A stretch of DNA of 64,000 bases from Rhodoplanes sp. Z2-YC6860 (GCF_001579845.1 NZ_CP007440.1:7152029-7216028); one strand, 5' to 3'; positions 53,587 to 62,404 are shown, numbered from the stretch's first letter. A program made the numbers and translations. Notes: a model not told the origin generated them from the sequence alone.

Positions 53587-54771
53587 TCAGCGGGGCAACC
53601 CAAGCCCCCGCTGCGCGATGACGTTTCTTTGGATCTCGTTGGTGCCGCCGCCGATCATGCCCATGATGGCATGGCGCAGCACATATTCCATCTCGCCGAC
53701 CGGCGCGCCTTCGGCATCTTCCGAGAGCAGCCCGCCGGTGCCGAGGATATCGAGCGCCGCCTGGCCCAGGCGCTCCTGCAATTCGCTGGCGAAGACCTTG
53801 CCCATGGCCGCTTCGTGGAGCGGCACCTTGCCCTGCTCGATCAGCCTGGAATTACGCATCTGGAACAGCCGCGCCACTTCTATATCGGCGGCCAGCGCTC
53901 CGATCCGATCGCGGATCACCGGATCGTTTCGCAGGACCTTGCCGCCCACAACGGCAGTTTTCAGGTATTCGGTGAGATGGTCAAATGCGCGCTCGATCCC
54001 AGCCATGCGCGTACCGCCGATCATCACCCGCTCGGACGCAAGTGCATCGGTGATGACCTTCCACCCGTCGTTGACGGCGCCGACCATATTCTTCGCGGGC
54101 ACCCGGACGTTGTCATAAAACTGCGCGCTGAAGGTCTTGCCGTAGAGTGCGGTGCTGGGCCGGAGCGTGATACCGGGCGAGCGCAGATCGACCATCAGCA
54201 CGCTGATGCCGGCGTGCTTCTTAGCGTCCGGATCGGTGCGCACCGCCAGCCAGATGTATTCGGCCTTGTCGGCCCCGGTCGACCAGAGCTTCTGGCCGTT
54301 GACCACGAAGTCGTCGCCATCGCGGACCGCGCGGGTGCGCAGCGCCGCGAGGTCGGAGCCGGCTTCCGGCTCGCTGTAGCCGAGCGCAAAACTGCGCTCG
54401 CCCCGGCGAATGGCCGGCAGCCATTCGTCCTGCTGCGCCTTGCTGCCGTGAAGAAACAGCGCCTGCGCCACGATGGATTCGCCGGTGCTGTGCGCCTGCA
54501 CTGGCGCGCTGGCATTGGCCATCTCGGTGATGAAGGCGATCTGCTCGGTCGGCGTACGGCTCCCGCCGAACTTTGCCGGCCAGCCCACGCCGATCCAGCC
54601 GTCGCGGCCCATCAGGCGCGAGAATTCGGCATCCCAGCCGCGCTCCTTGAACGGCTTTTTCAGATGCGCGGCCTTGCGCTCCGCCGTCCAATTCGCGGCG
54701 AGCCAAGCCCGCACCTTGTCGCGGAAGGCGTTGGCGGCCGGTCCCATGTCGTGCGGCGGAAGCTTCGACAT
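53587..54771 (-). CDS. Acyl-CoA dehydrogenase, catalytic subunit of a pair (A)
   Basis: 394 residues. FAD/acyl-CoA loop GYSEPEAGSDLAALRTRA near residue 131 and the C-terminal MIGGGTNEIQRNVIAQRGLGLPR. The medium-chain-type catalytic glutamate (YEGT) is glycine here, but Glu247 (ASERVMIGG) sits in the isovaleryl/long-chain-type helix G position, so a base is present. Six bases separate its start from the stop of partner B, which lacks a base: together they fit an alpha2-beta2 enzyme as known for steroid-degrading FadE pairs (inference). Confidence 0.9.
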   Translation of the reverse strand: MSKLPPHDMGPAANAFRDKVRAWLAANWTAERKAAHLKKPFKERGWDAEFSRLMGRDGWIGVGWPAKFGGSRTPTEQIAFITEMANASAPVQAHSTGESIVAQALFLHGSKAQQDEWLPAIRRGERSFALGYSEPEAGSDLAALRTRAVRDGDDFVVNGQKLWSTGADKAEYIWLAVRTDPDAKKHAGISVLMVDLRSPGITLRPSTALYGKTFSAQFYDNVRVPAKNMVGAVNDGWKVITDALASERVMIGGTRMAGIERAFDHLTEYLKTAVVGGKVLRNDPVIRDRIGALAADIEVARLFQMRNSRLIEQGKVPLHEAAMGKVFASELQERLGQAALDILGTGGLLSEDAEGAPVGEMEYVLRHAIMGMIGGGTNEIQRNVIAQRGLGLPR

Positions 54772-54777
54772 GCCGGG

Positions 54778-55866
54778 CTACCCGATCGGACCAAGAACGG
54801 CATCGGCCAATTCGGCGCGGGCCCGCGACACGCCGCCGAAGCGCGCGAGATCGGCATGCACACGCCGGAAATGCCGCGGCGCCTCGTGCTCCTCGGCATA
54901 GCCGATCGCACCGAGCGCGCGGTGTGTTTCGATCGACACGGTGCGCAGCGCCGGGCTCGAGAACGCGAGCGCCGAGGATGCGAACACACGCCAATAGGGA
55001 TTGCCGCTGTCATAAGCCGTAGCGGCGGATTCCAGTGCAAGGCGCGCGCCGTCCAGGCTGATCAGGCCATTGGCGAGCTTGTGCTGGATGGCCTGAAACT
55101 GGCCGATGAATTGGCCGAACTGCTTGCGCACCTTGGCGTTGTCGACGGCCAATTCAAAGCCGCGTTCAGCCGCGCCCAGGGCACGGGCAGCGCTCGCCAG
55201 CCGCGCCAGCAACGCAACAGCCGCAAGAATCTCGCTCGACGCGGCCAGTCCCATCGCCGGGGTGTTTTCGAACGTGAGCTCCGACAACGCTGGAATGGCG
55301 AGGCCGGGAGCGGTCCGGCTCGCTATTCCGGCGGCCTTGCAATCCACGATCGCCATTCCAGTGGGTGTATCGGTGACGACGAGGACATGGGTCGCCGCCT
55401 GAACATCTTCGACAAATGAGATCGTTCCGGACAGCCGGCCGCCGCGCATCGTGGCTTGGCCCGCGGCGAGATCGCCGTCAAAGGCACCGAGCGCCAAGGC
55501 AACGATCGCCTGGCCTTGGTGAATGTCTTCGAGCAGCGCGCGGACGGCATCGGACTGCTGCGTGGCCAGCACGATGTTGGCTGCCACCGCTCCGATCAGC
55601 GGCGCCGGACAAGCGGCGCGGCCGAACTCCTCGAAGACCAGGAGGATTTCGCGCAACCCAGCTTCGGCACCATTTGATCCGAGTGCCGCGAGACCCTGCT
55701 CTGCCAGGGCGCGCCAGATTGCGACGACCTGCTGACTATCGACGGATTGCTGAACGGCCTTTTCAGCAGGCCAGCGCGCCGACAGAAGATCGCGCACCGA
55801 CTTTCGCAGCAGGACGCGATCGCTGTCCGACAGCGCCGGCTCTGCTTCCGGATTGGGAGGCCTCAT
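54778..55866 (-). CDS. Acyl-CoA dehydrogenase-like, apparently non-catalytic partner (B)
   Basis: 362 residues from the ATG at 55866; GTG 55884 and TTG 55881 are in frame and lie closer to a GGGGAG site, so the start is uncertain. ACAD fold is clear: VRKQFGQFIGQFQAIQHKLAN and GAIGYAEEHEAPRHFRRVHADL. In the helix G site LxRL has Ala in place of Glu (LLARLAS), and no glutamate takes the C-terminal YEGT position. The glycine-rich FAD loop is weak. It probably binds substrate as partner of the downstream subunit A. First gene of the operon, divergent from MarR. Confidence 0.87.
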   Translation of the reverse strand: MRPPNPEAEPALSDSDRVLLRKSVRDLLSARWPAEKAVQQSVDSQQVVAIWRALAEQGLAALGSNGAEAGLREILLVFEEFGRAACPAPLIGAVAANIVLATQQSDAVRALLEDIHQGQAIVALALGAFDGDLAAGQATMRGGRLSGTISFVEDVQAATHVLVVTDTPTGMAIVDCKAAGIASRTAPGLAIPALSELTFENTPAMGLAASSEILAAVALLARLASAARALGAAERGFELAVDNAKVRKQFGQFIGQFQAIQHKLANGLISLDGARLALESAATAYDSGNPYWRVFASSALAFSSPALRTVSIETHRALGAIGYAEEHEAPRHFRRVHADLARFGGVSRARAELADAVLGPIG

Positions 55867-55927
55867 GCGACTGACCGTCAACACACTCCCCGTGACTGCG
55901 TTTCTTGCCGCGAACCTTTCACTCTGT

Positions 55928-55944
55928 TATCAGGTAACCTGATA
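55928..55944. promoter_or_regulatory. Palindromic MarR operator
   Basis: TATCAGG-TAA-CCTGATA, a perfect inverted repeat with seven-base arms, in the 100-base gap between the divergent MarR gene (ATG at 55967) and the ACAD operon. Length and placement are typical for a MarR dimer that controls both directions. Confidence 0.7.
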
Positions 55945-55966
55945 TTAGATCAAGACCCGGAAGAGC

Positions 55967-56407
55967 ATGGCAAAGCCGCCACCGCGAACCAGCTACCTCA
56001 TTCGTCGTGCGCAGATCCTGGTGATGCGGAACCTGACGGACTGCCTCCGCGACTACAATCTCACCTCAACGCAATACCTGCTGCTCAATCTTTCGCGGCG
56101 CGGTGGCGAGTTGTCGTCGGCGACGCTGGCCCGGCGCTTCACGATCTCGCCGCAAGCGATGAACGAAACGATTGCGACGTTAGAGGACAAAAAACTCATC
56201 GTGCGGACCGTGGCCGGAGAGAAGCGCCGGACCCTGCACATCAGCCTGACGCCGGAAGGCGCGCAATTGCTGAAGGCATGCGACCGGGAGGTCGATCGCA
56301 TGGAAAAGCGCCTGTTTTCCGCGCTCTCGGCCACTGAAATCAATTCGCTCAGAAATGCGCTGATCAAGTTCACGGGCTCGCAGTCCGAGATGCGTGCGGC
56401 CGGGTAA
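55967..56407 (+). CDS. MarR-family transcriptional regulator of the CoA-ester cluster
   Basis: 146 residues, compact MarR. Helices and wing: DYNLTSTQYLLLNLSRRGGELSSATLARRFTISPQAMNETIATLEDKKLI with the beta-wing TVAGEKRRTLHISLTPEG. It starts 23 bases after a perfect palindrome and ends three bases from the convergent ACAD C stop. Likely a repressor relieved by a CoA ester or aromatic acid of the pathway (family knowledge; inference for ligand). Confidence 0.92.
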   Translation: MAKPPPRTSYLIRRAQILVMRNLTDCLRDYNLTSTQYLLLNLSRRGGELSSATLARRFTISPQAMNETIATLEDKKLIVRTVAGEKRRTLHISLTPEGAQLLKACDREVDRMEKRLFSALSATEINSLRNALIKFTGSQSEMRAAG

Positions 56408-56410
56408 AGC

Positions 56411-57505
56411 TCACGCGGTGAGGCCTGCGATCGCAACGTAACGGCGGCGCTGCGCCGCGGCGTTGCCCATGAGCGACGACAGCAGCATGGCGCGCTTGAG
56501 ATAAAGCCCGATGTCGTGCTCGTCGGTGAAGCCGATGGCGCCGTGAAGCTGGATGCACGCCTCGGTGACGAACAGCGCGTCTTCCGAAGCCTTGGCTTTG
56601 GCGGCAGCGGCCATCGCGGGATCGATACGCCAGGGCTCATTGTTGCCGGCGACCTGGAAGATCAGCGAGCGCACCGCCTCGGTGCGCAGATAAATGTTGG
56701 CAGCCTGATGCTGCAACGCCTGGAAGCTGCCGATCAGCTTGCCGAACTGCTTGCGGATGCGGAGATAGTCGAGCGTGATCCGCTGCGCCTCCTCCATCAC
56801 GCCGAGCAGTTCAGCGGACAGTGCCACGAGCGAAAGATTGTAGAGCGCATCGACTGCATCGCGCGACGACGGATAGGGCGAAACGAGATCGGCCGGCGTT
56901 TGATCCAGATAGAGGGCCGCAAGCCTGCGGCCATCCACCGTTTCGGCCGGCTGCAGTGTGCAGCCCAGCGCATCGCGCGCAACGAAACAAAGCACCGGAC
57001 CGTCGCGGCCGCTGGCACTGACCAGAAAACCATCGGCGCCGTCGGCGCAGACGAACATTTTCTGGCCGGTCAGTTGCAGTGTCGTGCCGGTACCCGTGGC
57101 TTCAGTCGAAGGCTCGAGCGGATCGTCGCCATGAGCGCGCTCCTGGAGCGCCGGAACCACCAGCGCGTCACCCGTCATGACGCGGGACAGTAACGGAAGC
57201 GGCTTTGGCGCGAAGCCCAGGGCTGCCGCTGAGATCGCCGCGAGCCCGATCGGCTCGCAGACCAGCCCCCGCCCCGCCTGTTCGAGCACCAAGGCCAGCT
57301 CGGTGAGGCCGAGCCCCAGACCGCCCGCGGATTCCGGAACCAGAATGCCGAGCCAGCCCAGTTCGCCTGCCTCGCGCAGCCGCTGCGGCGCGAAACTGTG
57401 ATCGCTGTCGCGAAACTTGCGCGCGATCTTCGGACCCGCGGCGCCGATGAATTTCGCTGCACTGTCGCGCAGCAGGCCCTGTTCGGATGTGAGGTTCAGT
57501 TCCAT
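56411..57505 (-). CDS. Acyl-CoA dehydrogenase-like, apparently non-catalytic partner (C)
   Basis: 364 residues. ACAD fold: LGWLGILVPESAGGLGLGLTELALVLEQAGRGL, IRKQFGKLIGSFQALQHQAANIY, and GAIGFTDEHDIGLYLKRAMLL. The helix G position that carries Glu in catalytic relatives is Ser (LSLVALS), and no YEGT glutamate is present. Eleven bases separate it from ACAD D, which has the base. Likely the second pair of an alpha2-beta2 type. Confidence 0.87.
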   Translation of the reverse strand: MELNLTSEQGLLRDSAAKFIGAAGPKIARKFRDSDHSFAPQRLREAGELGWLGILVPESAGGLGLGLTELALVLEQAGRGLVCEPIGLAAISAAALGFAPKPLPLLSRVMTGDALVVPALQERAHGDDPLEPSTEATGTGTTLQLTGQKMFVCADGADGFLVSASGRDGPVLCFVARDALGCTLQPAETVDGRRLAALYLDQTPADLVSPYPSSRDAVDALYNLSLVALSAELLGVMEEAQRITLDYLRIRKQFGKLIGSFQALQHQAANIYLRTEAVRSLIFQVAGNNEPWRIDPAMAAAAKAKASEDALFVTEACIQLHGAIGFTDEHDIGLYLKRAMLLSSLMGNAAAQRRRYVAIAGLTA

Positions 57506-57516
57506 GAACGCCGTGT

Positions 57517-58668
57517 CTACGCGGGAAGATTGAGCACGCGGCGGGCCAGCACGTTGCGCTGGATTTCCGACGAGCCGCCGTAGATCGTCACCCGCCGCGA
57601 AAACAGGAACGGCACCGCGACGTCGACGACGCCCGCGTTCGTGGCAACCGGTTCCTCCATCGCGGCATGGCCGCCGGCCGCCTCGATCAGGAGCTCGTTG
57701 AGCGATTGCAGAAGCTCGCTGCCGAAGATCTTGACCACCGACGACTCCGGCCCAAGGCTGCGCTCGTTGTTGGTGAGCTCGACGGCGTGGCTGAACATCG
57801 CCGACAGCGCCGTGACGTTGATGCTCGCGGCCGCAAGCCGATCCTGGAACGCCGGATCGGCGATGATACCGGTCGCCCGTGCCATCACCTTGATGCGCTC
57901 CAGCGCCTGCAGCGCGAACTGTGGGTTCGACGTGCCGAGCCGCTCATGGCCGAGCAGCGCATTGGCGATACGCCAGCCATCGTTGAGCTTGCCGACGAGG
58001 TTCTCCGCCGGCACCACGACGTCGTCGAAGAACACCTCGGCGAATTCGTCGTCGCCCGCGATCGTCACGATGGGACGGATGCGGATGCCGGGGCTGTGCA
58101 GATCGATCAGGATGAAGCTGATGCCGGCATGGCGCGGCTGGGCGTCCGGGTCGGTGCGCACCAGCGCGAACATCCAGTCGGAATGATGCCCCCAGGTGGT
58201 CCAGATCTTGGAGCCTTTCACCACGAAATGGTCGCCGTTGAGCGTCGCACGTGTCGCGAGACTTGCGAGGTCGGAGCCCGCCCCGGGCTCCGAATAGCCC
58301 TGCGCCCAGATCACGCTGCCGTCGATGATCGGCGGCAGGTGCTTCTTCTGCTGCGCTTCGCTGCCGAACTCCATCAGGATCGGCCCGATGTGATTGAGGC
58401 CCTGCACCGGCAGATGCGGCGCGCCGATACGCGCCAGCTCCTCGGTCATGACGATCTGCTCGTTCAGGGTCGCGCCCATGCCGCCGTGCTGCCTGGGCCA
58501 ATGCGGCGCGATCCAGCCCTTGCGCGACAGCGTCTGATACCAGGGCATCAATTCGACGGGCGGCGGCCGCGTGGTGCGGTCACGGAGCGAGCCTGGAAGA
58601 TTGGCCTCGAGCCAGCTTCGCACTTCGGTGCGGAAGGACGCTTCGGCGGGCGTGTCGTGACGGAACAT
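57517..58668 (-). CDS. Acyl-CoA dehydrogenase, catalytic subunit of a pair (D)
   Basis: 383 residues. FAD/substrate loop GYSEPGAGSDLASLATRA near residue 124, C-terminal IYGGSSEIQRNVLARRVLNLPA. The YEGT glutamate position is Gly, but Glu242 (LLGHERLGTS) lies in the helix G catalytic position. Paired with C downstream; 34 bases after the Bug gene stop on the same strand, so Bug-D-C may form one transcript. Confidence 0.9.
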   Translation of the reverse strand: MFRHDTPAEASFRTEVRSWLEANLPGSLRDRTTRPPPVELMPWYQTLSRKGWIAPHWPRQHGGMGATLNEQIVMTEELARIGAPHLPVQGLNHIGPILMEFGSEAQQKKHLPPIIDGSVIWAQGYSEPGAGSDLASLATRATLNGDHFVVKGSKIWTTWGHHSDWMFALVRTDPDAQPRHAGISFILIDLHSPGIRIRPIVTIAGDDEFAEVFFDDVVVPAENLVGKLNDGWRIANALLGHERLGTSNPQFALQALERIKVMARATGIIADPAFQDRLAAASINVTALSAMFSHAVELTNNERSLGPESSVVKIFGSELLQSLNELLIEAAGGHAAMEEPVATNAGVVDVAVPFLFSRRVTIYGGSSEIQRNVLARRVLNLPA

Positions 58669-58702
58669 CGTTACGCTTTCACTCAGTCATTCCACCTTGA
58701 TC

Positions 58703-59704
58703 TCATTCCACTGTGATCTTGGCGTCCTTCACCACCTTGGTCCACATCGCGAGCTCCTTGGCGAGCATCGCCCGGAAATCGTCCGGCGTGCCGATCTTGA
58801 TGTCGGCGCCGAGCGCCGCGAGCCGCTCGCGAACCTCGGGCGCGGCGAGGCTTTCGCGGAACGCCGCGTTGAGCTTGGCGATGATCTCGGGCGGCGTGCC
58901 GGCCGGCGCCACGACGCCGAGCCAGAATGGCGAATCGATGTCGGGATAACCCGCTTCCTTGGTGGTCGGCACGTCGGGTAATTTGGGCGTGCGCGCCGGC
59001 CCCGCGATGGCAATCGCACGGACCGCGCCCGACTGGATGTGCGGCAGGATCGTCGTCATCGGATCGGCGACCACTTGCACTTCGCCCGCGACGATCGCGG
59101 TCAGCATCGGCGCGGTGCCCCGGTAAGGCACGTGAGCGATGTTGGTGCCGGTTTCCAGCTTGAACAGCTCGATCAGCAGATGCGGCGCGACGCCGAAGCC
59201 CTGCGAGCCCCAGCTCACCTTGCCGGGATGAGCCTTGGCATAGGCAACGAGCTCGGCGAGGGTCTTCACCGGCAGGCTGGGATGCACCGCGATGATCAGT
59301 GGTGTCTCGATGAGCTGACAGACCGGCGTGAACACCTTCACCGGGTCGTAGCCGATGTTCTTGTGCACCGCGGGTCCGGTGGTCAGCGACCCGCCGGGCG
59401 TCATGAGAATGGTGTAGCCATCGGGATCGGCAGCCGCCACGAACTTCGCCCCGACGCTGCCCCCCGCGCCGCCGCCGCGGTTCTCGACCACGATGCTCTG
59501 GCCTAGCACTTGGCCGAGCCGCTCCGACACGATGCGCGCCATACCGTCGGTCGGCCCGCCCGCCGGGAACGGGATCACGACCTTGATCGGCTGCTTGTGC
59601 GGATAGTCCGAGGATTGCGCGTGCGCAGAGCCCGAAATGAAGCCCAGGCCCAGCAGCGCCGAAACGGCACTGAACACGAGCGCAATGAGATCGCGCTTGA
59701 TCAT
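58703..59704 (-). CDS. Bug/TctC-family solute-binding protein
   Basis: 333 residues from the ATG at 59704, behind AAGGGAGGC. Signal peptide (LIALVFSAVSALLGLGFISGSAHA), ligand loop PIKVVIPFPAGGPTDGMARIV, SIVVENRGGGAGGSVGAKFV, then HVPYRGTAPMLTAIVAGEV. It leads into the ACAD D-C pair, so its ligand may be the acid that this block degrades (inference). Confidence 0.94.
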   Translation of the reverse strand: MIKRDLIALVFSAVSALLGLGFISGSAHAQSSDYPHKQPIKVVIPFPAGGPTDGMARIVSERLGQVLGQSIVVENRGGGAGGSVGAKFVAAADPDGYTILMTPGGSLTTGPAVHKNIGYDPVKVFTPVCQLIETPLIIAVHPSLPVKTLAELVAYAKAHPGKVSWGSQGFGVAPHLLIELFKLETGTNIAHVPYRGTAPMLTAIVAGEVQVVADPMTTILPHIQSGAVRAIAIAGPARTPKLPDVPTTKEAGYPDIDSPFWLGVVAPAGTPPEIIAKLNAAFRESLAAPEVRERLAALGADIKIGTPDDFRAMLAKELAMWTKVVKDAKITVE

Positions 59705-59917
59705 CCGGCTGCCTCCCTTAAGTGTCCAGCCTTTCCGGCCATTCTTGCTTTTGGTGACGATCAGGTTCGTGCAGGCTTGGTCCGCGGTCAAGCTGTTTAG
59801 TGCCGGCGCATGGGCGCCAAGCGCGTCACAATCTCCGCTGTCGTCTCCGGAATGACACCAGAGGATACGGCTCGCATGAGGGGAGCGAGCCATCGCTGTA
59901 ACCAGAACGAGCAAGCG

Positions 59918-61153
59918 TCACGCGTTCAGCGGCACCATGCCCATCCACCACATGGTCTTGTCGCCGACATCGATGTCGTAGGTGCGCACGAATGTCAGCT
60001 TGCCGTCGTCGTCGATCCAAAACACCGACAAGCCCGCCATCACGGTTTTCACCGCATCGCCGTCACGCACGTTCACCGGCAGATTGTGCTCGACGACCAT
60101 CAGCCGCCCGTTCGGGTGAATGTGGAACGTGCGCGGATGAATCTTCTGCGTCTCGACGTGCTGGATCGTCTTCAGCGTACCGTTCTTCTGATCGATCGCG
60201 TAAACCACGATGCTGTTCTCGCCGCCCTTGAACACCGGCTTGCCCTGATAATCCACTGTGTCCTGGGCGCGGTTGGCGCCGTAGACGAAGCGGCCGTTGG
60301 GATGCACATGCACCGTGCCAGCCGCCTGACGCGCGCGGATGTTGTTGGGCTCGATCAGCGTGTCGACACGAGAGACGAACTGCGACACGACCCTGCCCTT
60401 CACCAGCCGGTGCAGGTCCATCTTGTTCTGCGTCTCGATCGAGACGTACATCCACGGCCTGGACGGATGGAAGTCGAGGTGCCGCGGCCCGTATTCCTTG
60501 CCGCCGTTCGGCGCGATCGAGACCTCGTTGCTGAGAACGCCGTTCTTGTAGTCGAAGACCTTGAGAGCGCCGGGATCCTCGGCCTTCGTCGGCGTGCCCT
60601 CGTTGCCGCGCGTCACCAGGATGACCTGCTGGTTGTTCGGCGTGACGCGCACCTGATGCGCGAAGATGCCGGGATCGGTCACGCCGGGCTGCGCCACCTC
60701 CTCGCCCGGCGTGAAGTCCTTGTTGATGCGATAGACGCGCACCGCGCTTGGATTGTTGAACGCGACCAGGATGTGCTCGGACGGAATGTCCGTCGACACA
60801 TGAATCGGCCGCGTCGGCAGCCTGATCGGCTCACCGTGGGGCCGCAGCGCACCGGTCGCCGGGTGGATGCTGAACGCGGTCACGTGATGCTCGGTGCCGG
60901 CCTTGCCGTAGCCGGACGCGCTGCTGCTCGTGGCGACATAAAGATAGCGCCGCGACTTGTGCGGCCAGGCATATTGCACGCCGGCCGGCAGCGTGACGGT
61001 GTCGCGCTTGATCAGCTCGGCGTTGATGACGTCGACGTCGTAGCGCGTGAGGTCGGGACCGACATTGGCGTAAAGCGCAGCGTTCATGGGCATGATCTTT
61101 GGTTTGGCTGACGCGATGCCCGGCGCGGCGACACTGGCGGCCGCGGCAGACAA
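59918..61153 (-). CDS. Beta-propeller lactonase-like protein with Tat signal and unclear start
   Basis: At least 411 residues of a seven-bladed lactonase-type propeller (PF10282-like): repeats such as YLYVATSSS, ILVAFNNPSAVRVYRIN, RFVYGANRAQ and RTFHIHPNGRLMVVEHN. The first usual start is TTG 61153, but the frame continues upstream to a TGA at 61190-61192 and there encodes RFSRRTFLSAAAAS, a twin-arginine signal, with no ATG, GTG, TTG or CTG before it. A GGGAGGGG site lies just upstream. Either a rare start is used, the start codon is mutated, or a base is wrong. Relatives include 6-phosphogluconolactonase and fungal carboxymuconate lactonising enzyme. Confidence 0.78.
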   Translation of the reverse strand: MSAAAASVAAPGIASAKPKIMPMNAALYANVGPDLTRYDVDVINAELIKRDTVTLPAGVQYAWPHKSRRYLYVATSSSASGYGKAGTEHHVTAFSIHPATGALRPHGEPIRLPTRPIHVSTDIPSEHILVAFNNPSAVRVYRINKDFTPGEEVAQPGVTDPGIFAHQVRVTPNNQQVILVTRGNEGTPTKAEDPGALKVFDYKNGVLSNEVSIAPNGGKEYGPRHLDFHPSRPWMYVSIETQNKMDLHRLVKGRVVSQFVSRVDTLIEPNNIRARQAAGTVHVHPNGRFVYGANRAQDTVDYQGKPVFKGGENSIVVYAIDQKNGTLKTIQHVETQKIHPRTFHIHPNGRLMVVEHNLPVNVRDGDAVKTVMAGLSVFWIDDDGKLTFVRTYDIDVGDKTMWWMGMVPLNA

Positions 61154-61354
61154 GAATGTCCTTCGGCTGAACCTGGCGAGTCCCCTCCCTCAACAGTTTG
61201 CCGTCGATCGGTGAAGCGCCGCGGCATGCGCGGAGTCGGCGGCTGGGAGGATGCTATCGGGTGCGCGGTTCCGTTGCCAAGCGGCCGGGTGAACCTTTCA
61301 CGCGGCGCCCACGACCAATGCCTGCTCTAGCGTAACATCCCATTTGGGCGGAAC

Positions 61355-61660
61355 ATGAACACGCCGGCGGAAACACCGACGCCAACCTCGGCAGCACGGT
61401 CCGGTGCGAGAAAGAGTTCGGTCCGGCGCATGGCCGCCGTGGTGATCTTCGGAGTTCTGGTCGTTGTCGGGCTGTGGCTCGCCGCGTTCAGCTTTGTCAC
61501 CTCGCTGCTGATCGGGTCGGGCGTCGTCGTCGTGATTGTGGCGGCGGATACGGTTTCGGACGTGGCCTCAATGATCCTGGACGCCTTGGGGGCCGTCATA
61601 TTGTTCGTGCTGGCGGCCATTGCGGCGTTGTTCGCCGCGGTCTTCGATATTTTTGGGTAA
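61355..61660 (+). CDS. Small membrane protein of unknown function
   Basis: 101 residues. A polar, Thr/Ala/Arg-rich N-terminus (PAETPTPTSAARSGARKSSVRR) is followed by three hydrophobic segments: VVIFGVLVVVGLWLAAF, VTSLLIGSGVVVVIVAA and ALGAVILFVLAAIAALFAAVF. It looks like an inner-membrane protein with three helices. No recognised family; opposite strand to its neighbours. Confidence 0.55.
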   Translation: MNTPAETPTPTSAARSGARKSSVRRMAAVVIFGVLVVVGLWLAAFSFVTSLLIGSGVVVVIVAADTVSDVASMILDALGAVILFVLAAIAALFAAVFDIFG

Positions 61661-61689
61661 CAAGCGCCGCCGACTCGGCACCCTACACT

Positions 61690-62241
61690 CTAACGCCTCG
61701 CTCGAAGCTGCGCGAAGCGCCGGTTCGATTTGTCCCATTTGAATTCGGTCACGTGGTCGCATTCCATGCAGTGAAAGATCACGATGGTCGAGTGCCTCAT
61801 GCCGAGCATTGCGAACGGTATCGACATTTCGTGAACGAACCGGACCACGGGCGCGTCATCCCGCGGCCAGGCCAAAACCAAAAGGAACGAGCCTCGTTTT
61901 CCGTCGCAGGTTTCGTATGCCCCGACCAGCGCGGTCTGCTTCACTTTCGAGCCATCAAAGAAGCCATCGGCCGCGAACGAAAGACCGCCGGTCTGATCGA
62001 GGTCCGTGGCGAGGTCAGCCGGAAACAGGTCCTTGCGAAACTCGGTCGCCTTGCACCACGTGGGACGTAATTTTCCGACCGGAATCCCCCGCACCATGAT
62101 ATCGGCTGGATGAAATTCCGCGCGCAGCCACCAAGCATAGCCGCTTGGCTGCGGCGCCAGCGTCACGAAATCACCCGGCTGCGCATTGCTCACCGTCGCG
62201 CACAAAGTCACCAACAACAACGCGGACAGGATGTCCTTCAT
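61690..62241 (-). CDS. Secreted protein of unknown function with CxxC motif
   Basis: 183 residues from the ATG at 62241 with a signal peptide (MKDILSALLLVTLCATVSNAQ). The mature part contains WLRAEFHPADIMVRGIPVG, TWCKATEF, YETCDGKRGSFLLVLAW and, near the C-terminus, FHCMECDHVTEF. Four mature cysteines, two as CxxC, suggest disulfides or metal binding in the periplasm. No family recognised. Confidence 0.65.
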   Translation of the reverse strand: MKDILSALLLVTLCATVSNAQPGDFVTLAPQPSGYAWWLRAEFHPADIMVRGIPVGKLRPTWCKATEFRKDLFPADLATDLDQTGGLSFAADGFFDGSKVKQTALVGAYETCDGKRGSFLLVLAWPRDDAPVVRFVHEMSIPFAMLGMRHSTIVIFHCMECDHVTEFKWDKSNRRFAQLRARR

Positions 62242-62264
62242 GCATCTCGCTCCCGACAGCAAGC

Positions 62265-62361
62265 GTAGGGTGGGCTAAGGCGCGGAGCGCCGAGCCCACC
62301 TTCAGGTATAGCAATCTTGGACAAAATTTCGGTGGGCTTTGCTTCGCTCAACCCACCCTAC
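62265..62361. repeat. GTAGGGTGGG-type intergenic inverted repeat
   Basis: GTAGGGTGGG at the left and CCCACCCTAC at the right are perfect complements. Two further related pieces lie inside (GAGCCCACC and GGTGGGCTTTGCTTCGCTCA). This is a familiar dispersed repeat of Bradyrhizobium-like genomes. Confidence 0.8.
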
Positions 62362-62404
62362 GGACTGCGCAAAATGGCGACGGGCCGGACGGAGAAAGCA
62401 GGCC

